The translations under genes were made by a program, and so were the position numbers. 64,000 nt of DNA, from NCBI GenBank assembly GCA_014706295.1, contig JACSVZ010000002.1, forward strand, positions 135,890,682 through 135,954,681. The letters run 5' to 3'. Shown piece after piece: positions 1 to 13,400 of the stretch (positions are counted from its first letter, which is position 1; every line of letters starts with the position of its first letter). The DNA comes from Lycocorax pyrrhopterus obiensis. Its lineage: Eukaryota > Chordata > Aves > Passeriformes > Paradisaeidae. The notes beneath the pieces were generated by a model. That model made no database searches. It was given only the letters and a program-made list of their open reading frames with translations, and was not told the origin of the DNA.

Positions 1-929
1 GAGTTTGAAAGGGGTTTGAGATTTTATTTTTAGTCTTCCCTTTTGTCTCTATCATTTTGTTTCTGGATCTCCAATTTTGAGCATATTCAAATTCTTTTTT
101 TCATCGGAATGTCATCGGTGTTGCATGCACAACCTGTCAATAGTGACACGGGCTAGTCTTCACTTGAGAACCTGTATACGAGACTTGTAGCCAATGGTCG
201 TTTAGTAGGGTACAGATAAAAAGGCATACCAACACTTGGAAGAGAGAGTATTTGCTATATATTTTTGTAGCTTTTGCTTCAGTTCCTATGCTGAAACAAA
301 ACATTATATGTCTAACTTGTATTTTTATTGGAAAACAAAGCACTGAGTTTGTATAAATCGACTCAATCCACATAGAAGCCTTGTTATTAATAGGCTGGCA
401 TTTCTTATGCTATTGTCAATACTTTTGCAAAACTGGTACAATGCACAAGAGCTGCCTGTACAGCTAAACTCAATCTTCATATGTTTGTGGTTTGGAGGCA
501 CTCTGCTACTATGTCTGTAAACAAAACAAATTTGTAAAGTCCTGTACTAGACAGAGGTATAAATTGCGTAGGAATCAGCAGCTTATTTTATTTATGAGTA
601 ATTGAATTTCATAAGCAATACAATCTGCCATGCAATTTTGCAAGAATTATTAAACTTCACATTCCTCCAGGCATGGTTTCAAAATGAAGAGAATTAAGGA
701 AACAGTCTAAGAAAACCAAACTCTTATATAAAAAAGAAACACTTCTAAAAGAAAATTTCTGGAAATATTATTTTGGAATACTGCCATTGAGGATTTTGTG
801 CAAGGGCCATACCACACAACACTGTGATGTACAATCTAAATTTATTTCCTAAGCAGGATGGGCAAAGTGAGTGAATAGTAATTGTTATTTGAGATAAAAA
901 CATATTTTTATTTCTGGTCATCACAAAAT
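1..929. other. Unique AT-rich non-coding DNA
   Basis: No repeat family, domain or RNA gene is recognisable. Open frames are short and start at arbitrary ATGs. The stretch ends where the CR1 3' region begins. Confidence 0.6.
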
Positions 930-1680
930 CTTTGAAGAAGTAAGGATTCTCTGGAGACCTCTGAGTCCAGCCCCACTGCTCAGAGCAGACTCAGTTGTGT
1001 TATATTGCTCAGGGTTGTGTTGAGCTAGTTTCTGAATATATCCAAGGATAAACATTCCACAGCTCGCCTTGTCCCAGGGTGCAAATCTCTCACAAGTAAA
1101 AAAAGCTGTTATGCTTAAATGGAAATTTCTGTATTTTTATTTGTGTCAATTGCCCCTTCTTCTCTCATTGATTACCACTGAGAGGAGTTTGGCTTCTGAT
1201 TTTGGGTCCCAATATTTGCTATTTTCATACATTTGTGATATTCTTCCTCCACTTTCTCCTCTTTGGACTAAGCAGTGATGACTCTTCTGTGTCTTTTGTT
1301 AGGAAAGATGTTCCAGTTGCTCAATCATCTTTATGAATTTTTGTTGACCTTGTTCCAGTCTGTCCATGTCTTTTCTACTGGGGAGGCCAGAACTGGACAC
1401 AGAACTCTGATGGAGTGTCACCAGTAGTGAGAGGAAGAATCACTCCCCTGCACCTGCTGTCTACATTGTTGTTGAGTGACAGCAGGATGCTGCTGGCCTT
1501 CTTTACCACAAGTGTACCTCACTTACTTATGTTCAGCTTGTTGCCCATCAAGAACACCAGGGCCTTTTCTGAGCTTTCCAACTGGCTGGCTCCAGCATGC
1601 GCTTGTGCATCGGGTTATTCCTCCGCAGGTTCAGAACCTCACGCTTGTCTCTGTTAATCTTTGGGAGTCTCATCATGATA
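930..1680 (-). mobile_element. CR1 LINE, 3' portion, old copy
   Basis: Read on the + strand, the block follows the reverse complement of an avian CR1 3' end in order. It has a 'ctggagacctctgagtcc' tail block near 950, 'tatccaaggataaacattcc' near 1040, 'ccagaactggacacag' near 1388, and 'cctgcacctgctgtctac' near 1447. The element therefore lies on the minus strand and is 5' truncated, as is usual for CR1. Many indels and substitutions break every frame, so it encodes nothing and is probably an old subfamily. The 5' limit near 1680 is approximate. Family assignment is from memory of CR1 consensus blocks. Confidence 0.82.
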
Positions 1681-4600
1681 TTTTACTTGCACATTTCACA
1701 TTCACGAAAATCAAGTGCCAAGCGTTTCCTGTTCATTTGTGACAAGTCCCATGGACCAAGCAGAAAAATTGCTTCAATTACTTGCTGCGTCCCCTTCCCA
1801 GATGGTCTGGGGTCTGGTTTTTATGTGTAGTGGTTTCATCTTGCGTTTAGACTTCTGTAAGGTGTCACGTATCAGATGAATGTGTTTCTCCAGACAGGGC
1901 TACGGTCTCAGTTTTGGGGTTGGTTTTTTCGCTTGATTGTTCTTTGTTTTGTTTTGTTTTCCTTTTGTTTTATTTTGCTTTAAATTAGATTGTGGGCATA
2001 AACTGCCAATTTACTTATAAGTTAGGTATCTTCAAGCTGATCTCTCTTACTTTCCCATTATATAATGCTAAATTGCTATTTTTACTTTTGTGACTATTTT
2101 CCTTTAGCTTCTGTCCCAACTGATTGAGAAGAATGTAAATCTGGCAACAGTTGCACAGTAAAACCATCCATGCTTCTCTGTGTAGTAATCTAATTACAGT
2201 AGTAGTCTAATCAATTAGGGTTGATTTTTATATATATATAAAAATACTGAACAGATGTAGTCCAGGTCCTCTTTGTTTGAGCAGTGCTTTCAGATTTTCT
2301 TCTTCCTGTAACAAATACAGAAGAGTAATTCAAATATTTTGATGTAGAAATTTAAACTTTTTGAGAAACAAAGCAAGTAGCAAGTATTTTAAAGATAAGC
2401 TTTGTCCAAGTTTCAAATAACTGCTATGTATATAAAAATCTGGAGCTGATGCACGAGGCTCTCTGTGCTTGGTCAGCATCATCTAAGCTCTAACATGGTT
2501 GACTGCTATGACATCCATTGCAGACTTGAAGAAAAAATCCACCCAGAGCTGGTCATCTGCTTTACAAAGGTACCAGTCTGAGCTGCTAGTGAGTAAAGCT
2601 TTATAAGATAGGGTATGTTATAGCTGTGCAGGTTCTTCTTGGACACTTCCAATGCATCATCGAGTGTTGACAATTTGATTGTTATTGCATGCATCCTTCC
2701 CTAGAAAGTCCGCTAAAGTGTTGTATTGCCACCAAGTGACATTCTTCTAGCATTTAATAAGCTAACTAAATACAATAGTTGGATGGTAAATTTCTGAAAA
2801 GGACACTAAAAAATGTAAACAGGGAGAGGTAAGAAAGAGGATGGAGGGAATGTGCCATGTACTAGATAAAAGAAAATAGATATAGAACTTTCATATCAGT
2901 TTTGTTAATGAAGATTTTACTTCTTTATTTTTTTCTTTAGGATAGAGAAAAAGATTGGCTTTTACTGCTGTTTCTTTTGCAAATGTTATCAATGTTATTC
3001 AAGAACTATGTGTGTGTATGTATGTTATCCATACATTGGTTTCATAATCTTCTGTACTGCAACATATTCAAACCAGCAAAGAAAATCAAAACTGCAAGCA
3101 TAAACCTTAAAAATGCTTAAAATAATGATCTCTGGTTGAGAGTTACAGTAAAAGACTACAGAAAATTGAAATATAGTGTATGAAGAAGATTTCACAACCA
3201 TGCTTCAAGCTAGTGTATGACAGTTAGGGAACGTAAAAAACAAGCTTTAATGTGAAATTCAAAGAGTGCTACTCTTTCACCATGTTACACCCCCACTTCT
3301 CTGTGAAAATCTAATTAGGCCTTTTGACTACTGTTATCAAGCGACTAATGGCTAAACTCTACAGCTAAATTCTGCTTTGGCTTATATTCAGAGCAGTCAT
3401 GCTGAAATCAGAACAAGTCAGTGAAGAATTTATTCTAAACATGTATTTAGAATACTGAACATGTTTTCTTTACATTTTAGTTACTCCATCTGTATATTCA
3501 TGCTCTATGACTTTTCCTTTTACTGTGCTGCACTATATTTTGGCAATAGTAAGTAGGAACCATTTGTGAGGACACAGTTAATGGGTATTCTTAACCCTAG
3601 ATGAAAGCAAATATAGGTTCAGGTAAAACTTTGGCATTATGCTTAGCACACTATGATAGGAGCTGCAATGCAGAAAGGCTTATTCTCATACACAGAGCAA
3701 AATGGCAATTCTCTGGTGGCTGTATCTCAGGAATAATTACACCTGCCATCATAAAAATAAACATGTAGCACCTGAGAAGGTCAGTTCCCACAAATGTTTA
3801 GTCAAATTTATTTCAGACTTTTCAATTTTGCAAATAGGTCAAAGTACCATGGGGTTTATATACGTGCTGAGATATCATCATCCCCGATTATGAACCATTT
3901 CCATTAGTGGAAAAAAACAGAAAAGATGAAATTTGTCTGACTGAAGAGTTTACCTCACCAGGACAGTTTGCATTTTTTGAGAAATGTTTTACATATAAAT
4001 TTCTTAAAAAGTATTATAACTTGAAACAAAATTAAGCAGATAAAAATCAGACCTTTATTATTACTTAAAAGTTAATTTGGACTTGATGCAAAAACATAAA
4101 GGTGACTGACAGACTCTGATGAAATAAACTGCTAAAAAATCTTTTGCAAGAATTAGTCTATTTTTGGGCACAAAACTACTACTGTTTTAGTTAATGGAAA
4201 AGCTCCAGTTGTTTGCAGTGCGAGCAGACAATGGGCAGGCTCTAAACAGAAAGGAAGGATCAGAAGATTTTGCTGCCTAAAGAGGGATTAAGCAACTGTA
4301 AAAAATCAAAATGCCAAATGCAGGGCTGGCACAGTTAGATGAATAAAACTCATCTCCCTTAATGTAGGTTGAAAAAAAGACAAAACCAGAGGATATAACA
4401 AATTTCTTTACAGCCATTTGCAAATATTTTATATTTAGCACAGTGGTTTCATTGTAGTGTGCAGACCTGGCAGGTAGGCCCTGACAGATTAGCAGTAGGA
4501 ATACCAAGCTGATTCCACACCAGAACCAAACCACATCAGTGATGGCAGGAGCTGCAGGTGGGGGTGGTTTTACCTCTGGCTCAGAACACTTGTATGGATT

Positions 4601-7600
4601 CCTCTTGACAGAAGTTGACAAATGGAGGATGATTAAGAGCTACCATTCTTGAAATATAAAGAACTTGAATTTGCATCTGTAAATCTGTAAAATAAACTTT
4701 CATTGAATGTCTGAGGACCAGCTTGCAAAATGTAGCCCACACCCACTTTTTCAGATTCTCAAACATTCTGAAAGAGCATAGCCACATCTAAATTCACTGG
4801 GTAGAATGGCCTCCAGCTTCTGCTAACTTCTGCCCGTGTCCAAGTTCAATGTGAAAGACCTGGGAGAGAAGAACCAAGACCATGAGAGGTACTGTTTAAA
4901 CAATATGGAAATTTGTTGTTTTTTTCTTTTTCAGCTATATTTTTAAAAATAAAACCAAAAATTATCACATCTCTACTAGTGTCAACATCAAGCCAGTGAA
5001 AAATCATCTGCAAAGACAAGTGGAAAAAATTTACTTTTTCTTCTTAGAGGCATGGAGTACAACATAGCTCTGTGTGTAGGCTTTACTGTAGTCAGCTTCC
5101 TTATAGACAAGAACTTGTGATCAAGTTGAACCAGTCTTTCTTGATGTATCAGACCTTAAAGCTTAACCATTAATGTGTTGCAGTGTGGAAGAGAAATAAT
5201 CTTATATTTCTTCTGCATTTCCTTCAATAAAATGTTGAGCAACTTCATCACCAGAAAACAAGTGTGAATAACTATACATTTAAGGTGACTTTTCTGTTAC
5301 TTTTTCTAAGGAATTTCTGTACTAGAATGTTTAAAGATGTTGAATTAAAGTACAATCAAATTTATGAAAAGGACCATTTAAGAAAAAGTACAAAACACAG
5401 TAATAAATTTTGCAATGGCTCAACAAACTGTGGTCATTCTAATGATTGATATAAAAATGTTTCAGGATACTTGTTCCATAATTTCATTATTGAATTAATT
5501 TTATTGTGATTGTTTCAGTGAAAAACACACAAAAAAATCCTGGAGGTAACATGACTTAAAGGAATACAGACCTGTTAAAATAACTCCACAAAATCCTTAA
5601 ATCAATATTCAACTTTTCTTAAAATCTGACTTTTTTAAAAATGAGTCAAGGTCATATCAACTTTTTCTTTACTCCAGTTGAACAGTTTTACCTTGTCATG
5701 TCTCCTTTATTCCTATTTACAATAGAAAAATGTTAACTGAGCAATCCAATTTTCTTTCAGTAAGATTGTTTTGAAGGTTTTTTCCCTTTGTTGATTCACT
5801 TTCAGTCCAGTGAGCTCTTGTGTTTTGAGTTGGGATAATTCTTCTGACAAATACTGGGTGCCTTTTCAGTGTAAAAAATTTGGAGGTGTTTTCACAGAAG
5901 TGAGTGTTCATCATAATTCTTTAAGGAAAAGGGGAAAATATAATGGCCACAACTTGTAAAAATGGACCTAAATCCAGATTCTAGAAGTTGCACTGCAATT
6001 CCCAAAGATATTGTCAAACATGTGATTAACACTTGTTTGTACAGTCTCAGCTGAAGGATGCTAACATCCAGCTGATGACATGAACTACATTTACAAATAG
6101 AAATTCCTAAGCCAGGATCTTGCAACTGACTTGAATTTTCAACAGTGTTGAAAACTCTGTTCAAGGTCTACTTTAGGAGGCAAGTGTTGTGCCAAATGAG
6201 TAAGACTCATAGATTTTGACATTTTAAAACACAGTCTTTAAAATGGATGTTTTGTTAACAGTTGCTACATACTGATATACACTGATCAATTTATATCAGT
6301 CTAGAGAAGACGGCTTTAAATTTGGAAGGTAAATGTCGACAATTTTGATAGCTTCTGGAGGAAAGTCAATACTTATACTTTTACATTCTCATCAACTACA
6401 TAAGCTAAAAGCATCAACCCTCCAGCCAAATCACTCAATCTGACAGCAGGAACAACACTGAAGAGGCTATTACCCTGCAGTTTACCAAGCTAGTCTGACA
6501 TGTGCTGCAAAATACAGATTGGAAAAAAAGAAATCACTTGATGGATCTGATGTTTAATTGTGTTCAAAATAGAAAAAACTATTTTTTAGTGTCCTTGCAA
6601 CGAAACAGTCTTATTCTTCAGTCCTATAAAGAACTGTATTTTCTTTTGCTGTATTTGAAGATTTATGATTGTAACAATCAGTTATTGTGATAAGAATTAC
6701 TTACCAGATTTTAAAATTATAGATTACGTAACATACATTAGCATTAACTCTATACAGGCTTCCAAGAGGACTTTAAGCAACCTTTCAATATCAAGCACAA
6801 TAATTAATCGAGATTTAAGATGTAAATTATTTTGAACATATAAACAAAGTGTACCTTTCCTGAAATTTTGTTTATTTTTTTCATGAGTATTATCTGTGAG
6901 AAGTGCTAGGTTGACAGTTCTAGTGGTTTAATTTCTTTCTACTTACCTCCATTTTGATATTGCATTTTTCTTCCACCTCTAAACTGGAGGGATGTACACA
7001 GGGAGAACAGAACGGGTTTCGATTGCTGATAGATATGTGTATTTTTCTGTCTTTCCAGAGAAATATCTCCACCAACAAAAGAGTTACCAAAGTCAAGAAC
7101 ATCAGTCACAATGTTCTTTAGGATAAAAAAAAGTGTTGCAATATTACTGTAGCTACTAATTATCTTATCTGCTTGTGACTTTCTTTAATAAGGGCTACTG
7201 TGATGTTTCTTAGCTGAGCCTCCACCACTTCAGGACCATCACGAGAATTCTGCTTCAGACACCACTTTTGAACTTTTCCTTCTTTCTTATGAAAATATTC
7301 AACATTATTTTAAGACTTTAGGGAAACAGAACTGTCTAGATTTAATCTGCATTTACATGAAATAGTGCTATACCTTGTGAGCTACCATGCTCAAATTGCA
7401 GTTAAAAAAAACACTTTATACTACATATCTCTACTTGATGATTCTAAAATCTGCCATTTTCTTTAGAAAACAATTTAGTGACTTTGCTTTTTAGACAACT
7501 GCCAAATAGCTTCACTATTTCTCTATTTTAAATTTAAGCCTGCCAACATTATTTTAACCACGGTACACTTGTTTCAAGAATGGCTACTTTACCTCTGACC

Positions 7601-7789
7601 ATTTTTAATGAATATTGTGGACTTCCCTGGTTAGTATATTAACCTAATAAATCAAAATCAGCTAAATCACAGAGAATGTAAAAATGTGAGCATCTTTTTT
7701 TACCTTGTTCTGTGCCACCTGCCCAGCAGACAACTGCTTAATGACTTGTTTCATGATTGAAGCTGCTCATTGAAACAAATCCTGGCAAT
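1681..7789. other. Unique AT-rich non-coding DNA, about 6 kb
   Basis: No transposon, RNA gene or recognisable protein was found. It contains a T-rich low-complexity run near 1920-1985 and an AT palindrome at 2224-2245. Minus-strand frames at 2506-2694 (62 aa) and 4277-4621 (114 aa, with a proline-rich patch and a hydrophobic run) show no domain I recognise and no supporting splice or promoter context. I treat them as chance. Confidence 0.5.
2224..2245. repeat. Perfect 22-bp AT palindrome
   Basis: A run of A-T5, five AT dinucleotides and A5-T reads identically on both strands from 2224 to 2245. It could extrude as a cruciform, but AT-rich microsatellite palindromes like this are common in unconstrained vertebrate DNA. 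Confidence 0.8.
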
Positions 7790-7958
7790 GCTAAGGTATA
7801 TACAAGACAAGGAGGTGATCTGAAACATCCAGCACAGCTTCCCTAAGGGCAAATTGTGCTTGACTAGTCCAGTAGCCCTCTGTGATGGAGTGATGGCAAT
7901 GGTAAACAAGGGAAGACTGACCAATGCCATCTACCTCGACTTCTTAGTTGCTGAATAC
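7790..7958 (+). pseudogene. CR1 ORF2 reverse-transcriptase fragment
   Basis: The plus strand matches CR1 ORF2 just upstream of and into RT motif A. The DNA has 'acaaggaggtgatctgaaac' near 7804 and 'gggcaaattgtgcttgacta' near 7848. In frame it reads [20 protein letters not shown] and then NAIYLDF, where CR1 has a similar run ending in the motif A YLDF..AFD block. The match stops right after LDF: the second half of motif A, normally KAFD, is replaced by unrelated sequence. Only about 170 bp of ORF2 interior survives with unique DNA on both sides, so both the 5' and the normally retained 3' end are missing. Non-functional relic. Confidence 0.75.
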
Positions 7959-9839
7959 TTATGTATGCAGATCAAATGGGAATCGAATTTCACCATATTT
8001 AAAAATAAAATGCACCAAGGCTCCATTAGACACTTCAATTCGTAACAAGGATGTTTGTGTAGGAGATAGGCTGTCATCTACAGTGTTGGAGTTCTGACCG
8101 ATAGGAAATAGAAAGTAATTTGTAAACCTTTATTTTAATACAGCTAGACCCTTCAAGACACTTATTAAACTAAAATAAAAAGTCAAACCCAAACAAAGCA
8201 CAAAAGAAATGTTTTTCTGGTCCCGTCAATTGCCAAAGCAACCAAGTATATGACAAAGGCATTGATAAGCACAGCAGGGTCACAATTTAAATAAAAGGAA
8301 AAACCTTTCAGAGGAAATATTAAACAAATGCTCTTGGGTTTTTACCATCCCCTCTTTCCAAGGAGTAGCCAAAGACCTGAAGACCATTAGGAATGTTTAA
8401 GAACTACTGAGCAATGAAGGAAGAAGTTATTTCTTCCCCAGTCTGTGAAGTCTTTCATCTGTGTACAGGCAGAGTCTTCCCAGCTGATGACAATTATTTG
8501 GGTTTAGTAGTGCAGACTATTTTACAATATCTCATTGATTACCGTATCTCTCATCCATATTACAATGATGGACATATCTGTTGCTCAGCTACCTGTAGGT
8601 CCTAGCTGACTGGTAACAAGTTTTTAATCTAATCCCAACCATGTAAAGTTGCTCCAAGACAATATGGGGAGAACTTGTCTAAGCAAGCACAACCACTGTA
8701 TTGCACAGCCCATCTGTGGTAACTTAAGGCTTTACCCTTCTTTCCATGACTTGGAACTTTCTCAAAGGAAAGAATTTTGAGTAGAAGCCAGGTATATTTG
8801 AGCTTCAAAATTAAGGTTTGTTTTCATTTCAACATCCAAAGCATTTCCCTGGCTGTCTTTACTCTGTGACTCTCAATTCACTTGTGATAGCAGCACAGCA
8901 GAAGTAAAGCAGCTACATCAGCATGTCTGAGGGCAATGACATGGCTCAAACTTTCTCACCCAACAAAGGCATAAGTAGCTCTTCAAAGAATCACCAAAGT
9001 AACCATGCAGATGCAGTCTGAGGCTTTCATGTTTGATGACTTTTAGCCAGTATCTCATCTTCAGAGGGAAATACATTCTCTGCATGAATGGACCTGAACA
9101 AAGTCTTACTGGGCAAGCATACCACAGAAAGTGGCAGGGGATGATTTATTCACCAAAACACGATGACTCACAAAGACAGACAGTGAAATGTAGAAAAATT
9201 TTGGATTCAACAAGGGGAAGAAACCATGTTACACCTCTCAAGGAATAACGTGTTTGTGATTTTTTTCCTGATTACTTCAAATATTTTACAAAATAAGACA
9301 TTTTTAGGGTCCTTATAATACTTCAGAGTTTACAGAAAATAAATTATAGTAAACAGGCTTTTTTACTAAGAAGGATTTTCTAGAGTACTTCGTGCTCTCA
9401 GGACTTCAGCTATGCAGATTAAGAAAAAGCAGTTGACAGAAGCAGCACATGAGCAAAATAAGCTCTTTGTTAATAAAAGCATTTAGAATTTGCATTACTG
9501 TGTTCTTGATTATGATAGTAACGGAACATAAGCCCTTCACTCTATGGATTTAAATCTGATCTTATATTGAATTTAAGAGTATAAGCATTGCATCAAGGTC
9601 ATCTTGTGCTTGTTTTGGTTCTACTTCAGGTTTTCTCTAAAAACTAGGGAAGAGTACAGGCATTCTTTTCATTTGATACTTGAACCAAATCATACTTTCG
9701 TCAGGGAATATAGTTACACTTACGGAAGGTACCCTCAATTTCATGTCAACAATTGATCTGTATTACATACAGAACTGATCTTCTGAATTTGCTTTCGTGC
9801 TAGCACACCATGGATCATTTGGTTGGTTGTACTGTTAAA
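7959..9839. other. Unique non-coding DNA
   Basis: Nothing recognisable was seen. Frames at 8414-8605 and 9033-9248 are short and have no domain. GGTTGGTTGT near 9820 is low-complexity sequence just outside the next LTR. Confidence 0.5.
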
Positions 9840-9844
9840 CACAG

Positions 9845-10481
9845 TGTTACGAATGGATGATGTGGGTTTAAATAAGTCCCTGCCTTTTGCCCAGGCCTTT
9901 GGCAGCAGGCAGTCGCATTATTGAGGTGGCCAGCACCCCGAGACCCACTCTCATTTGTAAGTTCTCTAATAATGGCTGATTGAGTCTATTATAGAATGAA
10001 TCATTTATTTAATAGACACAAAACTAACAGACATAAGACTTAAAACAGATTATTACTACACAAGAATAAGACAAAAGGGAATGCTAGTATTATGCACAAA
10101 GGGTTAAAGGTACCATTAAATTTACAGCTAGCTAAGAAATACTATAACTTAGGATCCAATGTTTCTTACCACCAAATTGTTGAAGGGGCACACATTGAAA
10201 TCTTTTCCCTCAATTTCCAGAAAAGTAATCACGAAGTTGGGTCCAAGCTTCGGGAAGAAATCGTCTAGCACATTCCTAAGAAGTGTGTAAGAGAGTTCTG
10301 CCTCTTAGTGTAAAACAAGCCTTTTGGTCACCTATGTTTTTTTATCTCTTCCCACATCTGTTAAGCTGGAACATCTTTTGGTGCCAGGAGATGATACCTG
10401 CTGGGTCTTGTCTGCCTGGGTTATCTCTCCTATCTGCACCGGCCACCCGAGGTGGGGAGAGGGATGATATGCCCTGCCACA
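9845..10481 (-). mobile_element. Solo LTR, 637 bp, with 5-bp target duplication
   Basis: The block starts TGTTACGAATGG and ends CCTGCCACA on the + strand, so both strands have the TGT...ACA ends of a retroviral LTR. CACAG flanks it exactly at 9840-9844 and 10482-10486. A 5-bp duplication fits ERVL-type integration. On the minus strand an AATAAA (10004-10009) lies about 160 bp before the 3' end, which sets the orientation. There is no second LTR or internal region nearby, so it is a solo LTR left by LTR-LTR recombination. The open frames inside it are not viral genes. The exact family is not named. Confidence 0.8.
10004..10009 (-). promoter_or_regulatory. Polyadenylation signal of the 9.8-kb LTR
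   Basis: TTTATT on the + strand is AATAAA on the minus strand, placed in the expected R-region position of the minus-strand LTR. Confidence 0.65.
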
Positions 10482-10486
10482 CACAG

Positions 10487-13400
10487 TTTCTTTTATAAAG
10501 TTGTAACAGTTTAACATCTTTAGTTATTTCTCTTCTATCCATCTTGCTAAAATGTGGTTCATTTTAATCCTGTACCCTTATTCCCATCTATGAAACATGG
10601 TATTAGATTATTGCTTGGTTCGTGGATATCTATTCATCATAAATGTCAGAGAGGACTTTTTCAGTTGTTTTTTTGGTTTGGTTTGGTTTGTTCATTTGTT
10701 TTCCTAAAAATAGTAAGCTTAAAAAAATACAGGCTTTTTGATTTCTTGTTTAAGTGGCTTCCATAAGCAGGTTGCTTTCTGCAAATATTTCATATGGTTT
10801 ATATCAGATGGTTTATATTAGTTGTACCTCTTCTTTTTACTGAAGCTTCTAGATATGATTCTTTCTTCAAAAACATGTACAAAGACACTACGTTTATTAT
10901 TCTTCAAGAAAGCCATAGTCTTTCCTTTGACACTAAATATTTTCCTTTGTCACTTGTAGAAATAAACAGTCAATTAACCATGGACATTTAACACAATACA
11001 AGACAGGCTGCAAAGCATTTTTATCACTAAAGTTCCCCAAGCCCACATTCTGATATTGTAATTCATTTGCATTCTCACAAGAATATGAGAGAAAAAGAAT
11101 ATGCAGCATGAAATTCCCTCTTGCACTCATCTAGGTGGCTGGTAAATTCCTTTCATGCCTTCCTTACTTTCTGCCTACTTTTTTTTTTCTTGAAGGATTA
11201 AACCAGAAATTAGTGTGGTGACTTTGAGTATCTCTGATTGGAGAAAGAAGTTAGACTAGACTGACATGCCATCCTACATTATATCTATTTAGGTTGGAAG
11301 TGTATGAGATGAAGTTAATGCATTCTGTAACAGACCTAACAGGCAAAATACTCTCATTTCACCAGCCTATTACCCATTGTAACAGGTGGGTTTGGGAGAA
11401 GAAGGAGTTCATGACCTTTGAGGAGATGATACAGGAATGTCACTGCACATTGCACTACCTCAGCTTATTTCACAGGAAAAAAAAAATGAAATGAAATTTT
11501 TGTCACATGAACAGTTGTTTTGAAGTATCAGCAGGGATTCAACCCAGAGAGAAGAAAGAAGTCATTCAAACCTGAAACCACTCTCCGCATTGAGTTATTA
11601 ATTTTATTTACCGTGTGGCATCATAATCAATAATTATAAAGCTGTCTGTGAATTTACAAGGAAGAAAAATCATGCTTGGCTATCTGTAAAAGGTTTCACT
11701 GATCTGACAGCAGTATTTTCAAACTTAAGAGATAAAAAGATTTACAAAGAATTAAACTGACAAAGAAATAGGAACAAATTTGCAGTCTTCAGTACTTCTG
11801 TTCTGATGTGAAAACACTTTTTTATTCCCTCTGATTTTCTTTGCATTTAGTGTTTCTGTCCTCATCTTGAGATTAACTACCATTTTATCTAATTATGTCT
11901 CAAACCCTCTCTCTCATAAAGCTTATCATGTCGGCTCTGTAATGCAGTTTGTTCCTCATTCTCCCAACTAGATACATGGGGGTTTTTTTTGTCCTCCTAG
12001 CTCTCTCTAGCACAACAAATGCCTTTAAGCTAAAAATTTCATTACCTCTTCTTTGGATCCACCTTTCAGAAAAATTTCCACAGTGTTTTAAAATATTAAT
12101 CAGTCAAATCAATAATATATATTTTGTGCATTGTTGTTTGAGGAAAAAAACTTTCATTTGCAAATGGATTTGGCAAACAATCTCTCTAACGTTTCTGTGG
12201 CAATTGTATTGCTGCTTCCTACTGTTTAGTCTTCTTATCAGAATATATCTGAAAATATTAGACTGAAAACCTAATCTAAAATACTGACCTTTCTTTTTGC
12301 ATGCTTTTTACAACCTTTTTGATGATGTAAAATTATACATTAAAATAGAATATCATGACTATTTTTTATTTCCCACACAATAGGTAAGAGAAGAAAGATG
12401 AGTTTTGAATGAAGGAACCAACATTTGTTTTGCTTATGTGAGCATTTCCAATAGAGGAGAAATGTTAGAGAATTAGATTTTAACCTTTAGTTTTATCTGA
12501 GCATTATACTTATAATGTGGCTGAATGTGTCTTAAAGTATCTGAGCAAAGATTTAAGCATAAAGATTAAGAACATCAAACATTTTTTCATATATTTGAAT
12601 TTTTATAACAGTGCCTAGAAAGGTGAAAAACCGACCATTGCTTCTTATAAGGACACGGTTTCATTAAGGAGTGTTTTTCACAGGACTTTTTCATGCTTGT
12701 CAACCCTAATGCATGTTTTCTAATTAATTAAAGACTAATTGAAGAAATTTACTGTAAAATGTAGTGCAGAGGCTATTAGGATGGCTGAAAAGAATCTCTG
12801 ATTGAGAACTCACTGAAATCTAAAAAAAATAGAAATAATATTCTCTCATATTTTAAACGTGTAATTTACTACTGACTACTTTTTGAGACATTAGGGGAAA
12901 GGGAATCTTACCTGTTTCATTAATGTATTTACTCAGTAGTTTATTTTTTTATAATATGAAAGAAGGAAACATAATATATATGTTTTCATTCCACTTCCTT
13001 TCCAGTTTCTTCAGAAGATCCTGGTGACCTTGCTTAAATGTAAAATGTCAAGTTTATTCCTGAATGACTAAAGTTTCTATATTGACTTGTGTGCTTGTGC
13101 TTGTGTGTAAGCATCTGCTTTCATAAGTAAAAATGTCCATGTCAGTCTGGACATAAGAATATCTCCTCTCAATGCAACATCCATAGTTCAGAAATGAACT
13201 GTGAAGATACTCCTATTTCAAAGCTCCATCAATGGACCTCAGAAGCCTGTCTTAAGCAACTTCGATATGTAAAGAATTGAGAGAAAGAGGTAGAAATGGT
13301 GTCCAGGATAAGTTTGTGTTTTGCTTACTCAATCAGCCATTATATATCTATGGAAAAACTTCTTTTAGCTATGATAAGAATGAAAACTTCCCATGTTCCC

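Noticed and set aside
2506..2694. 62-aa minus frame with protein-like composition
   Set aside because: Too short and without homology that I can recognise; not reported as a gene.
4277..4621. 114-aa minus frame with a PPPPAAP patch and hydrophobic stretch
   Set aside because: No family recognised, no second exon, signal or promoter evidence, and composition as expected by chance.
9845..10481. Several overlapping short frames in the LTR
   Set aside because: Contained within a solo LTR with clear ends and a duplication; no gag, pol or env similarity.
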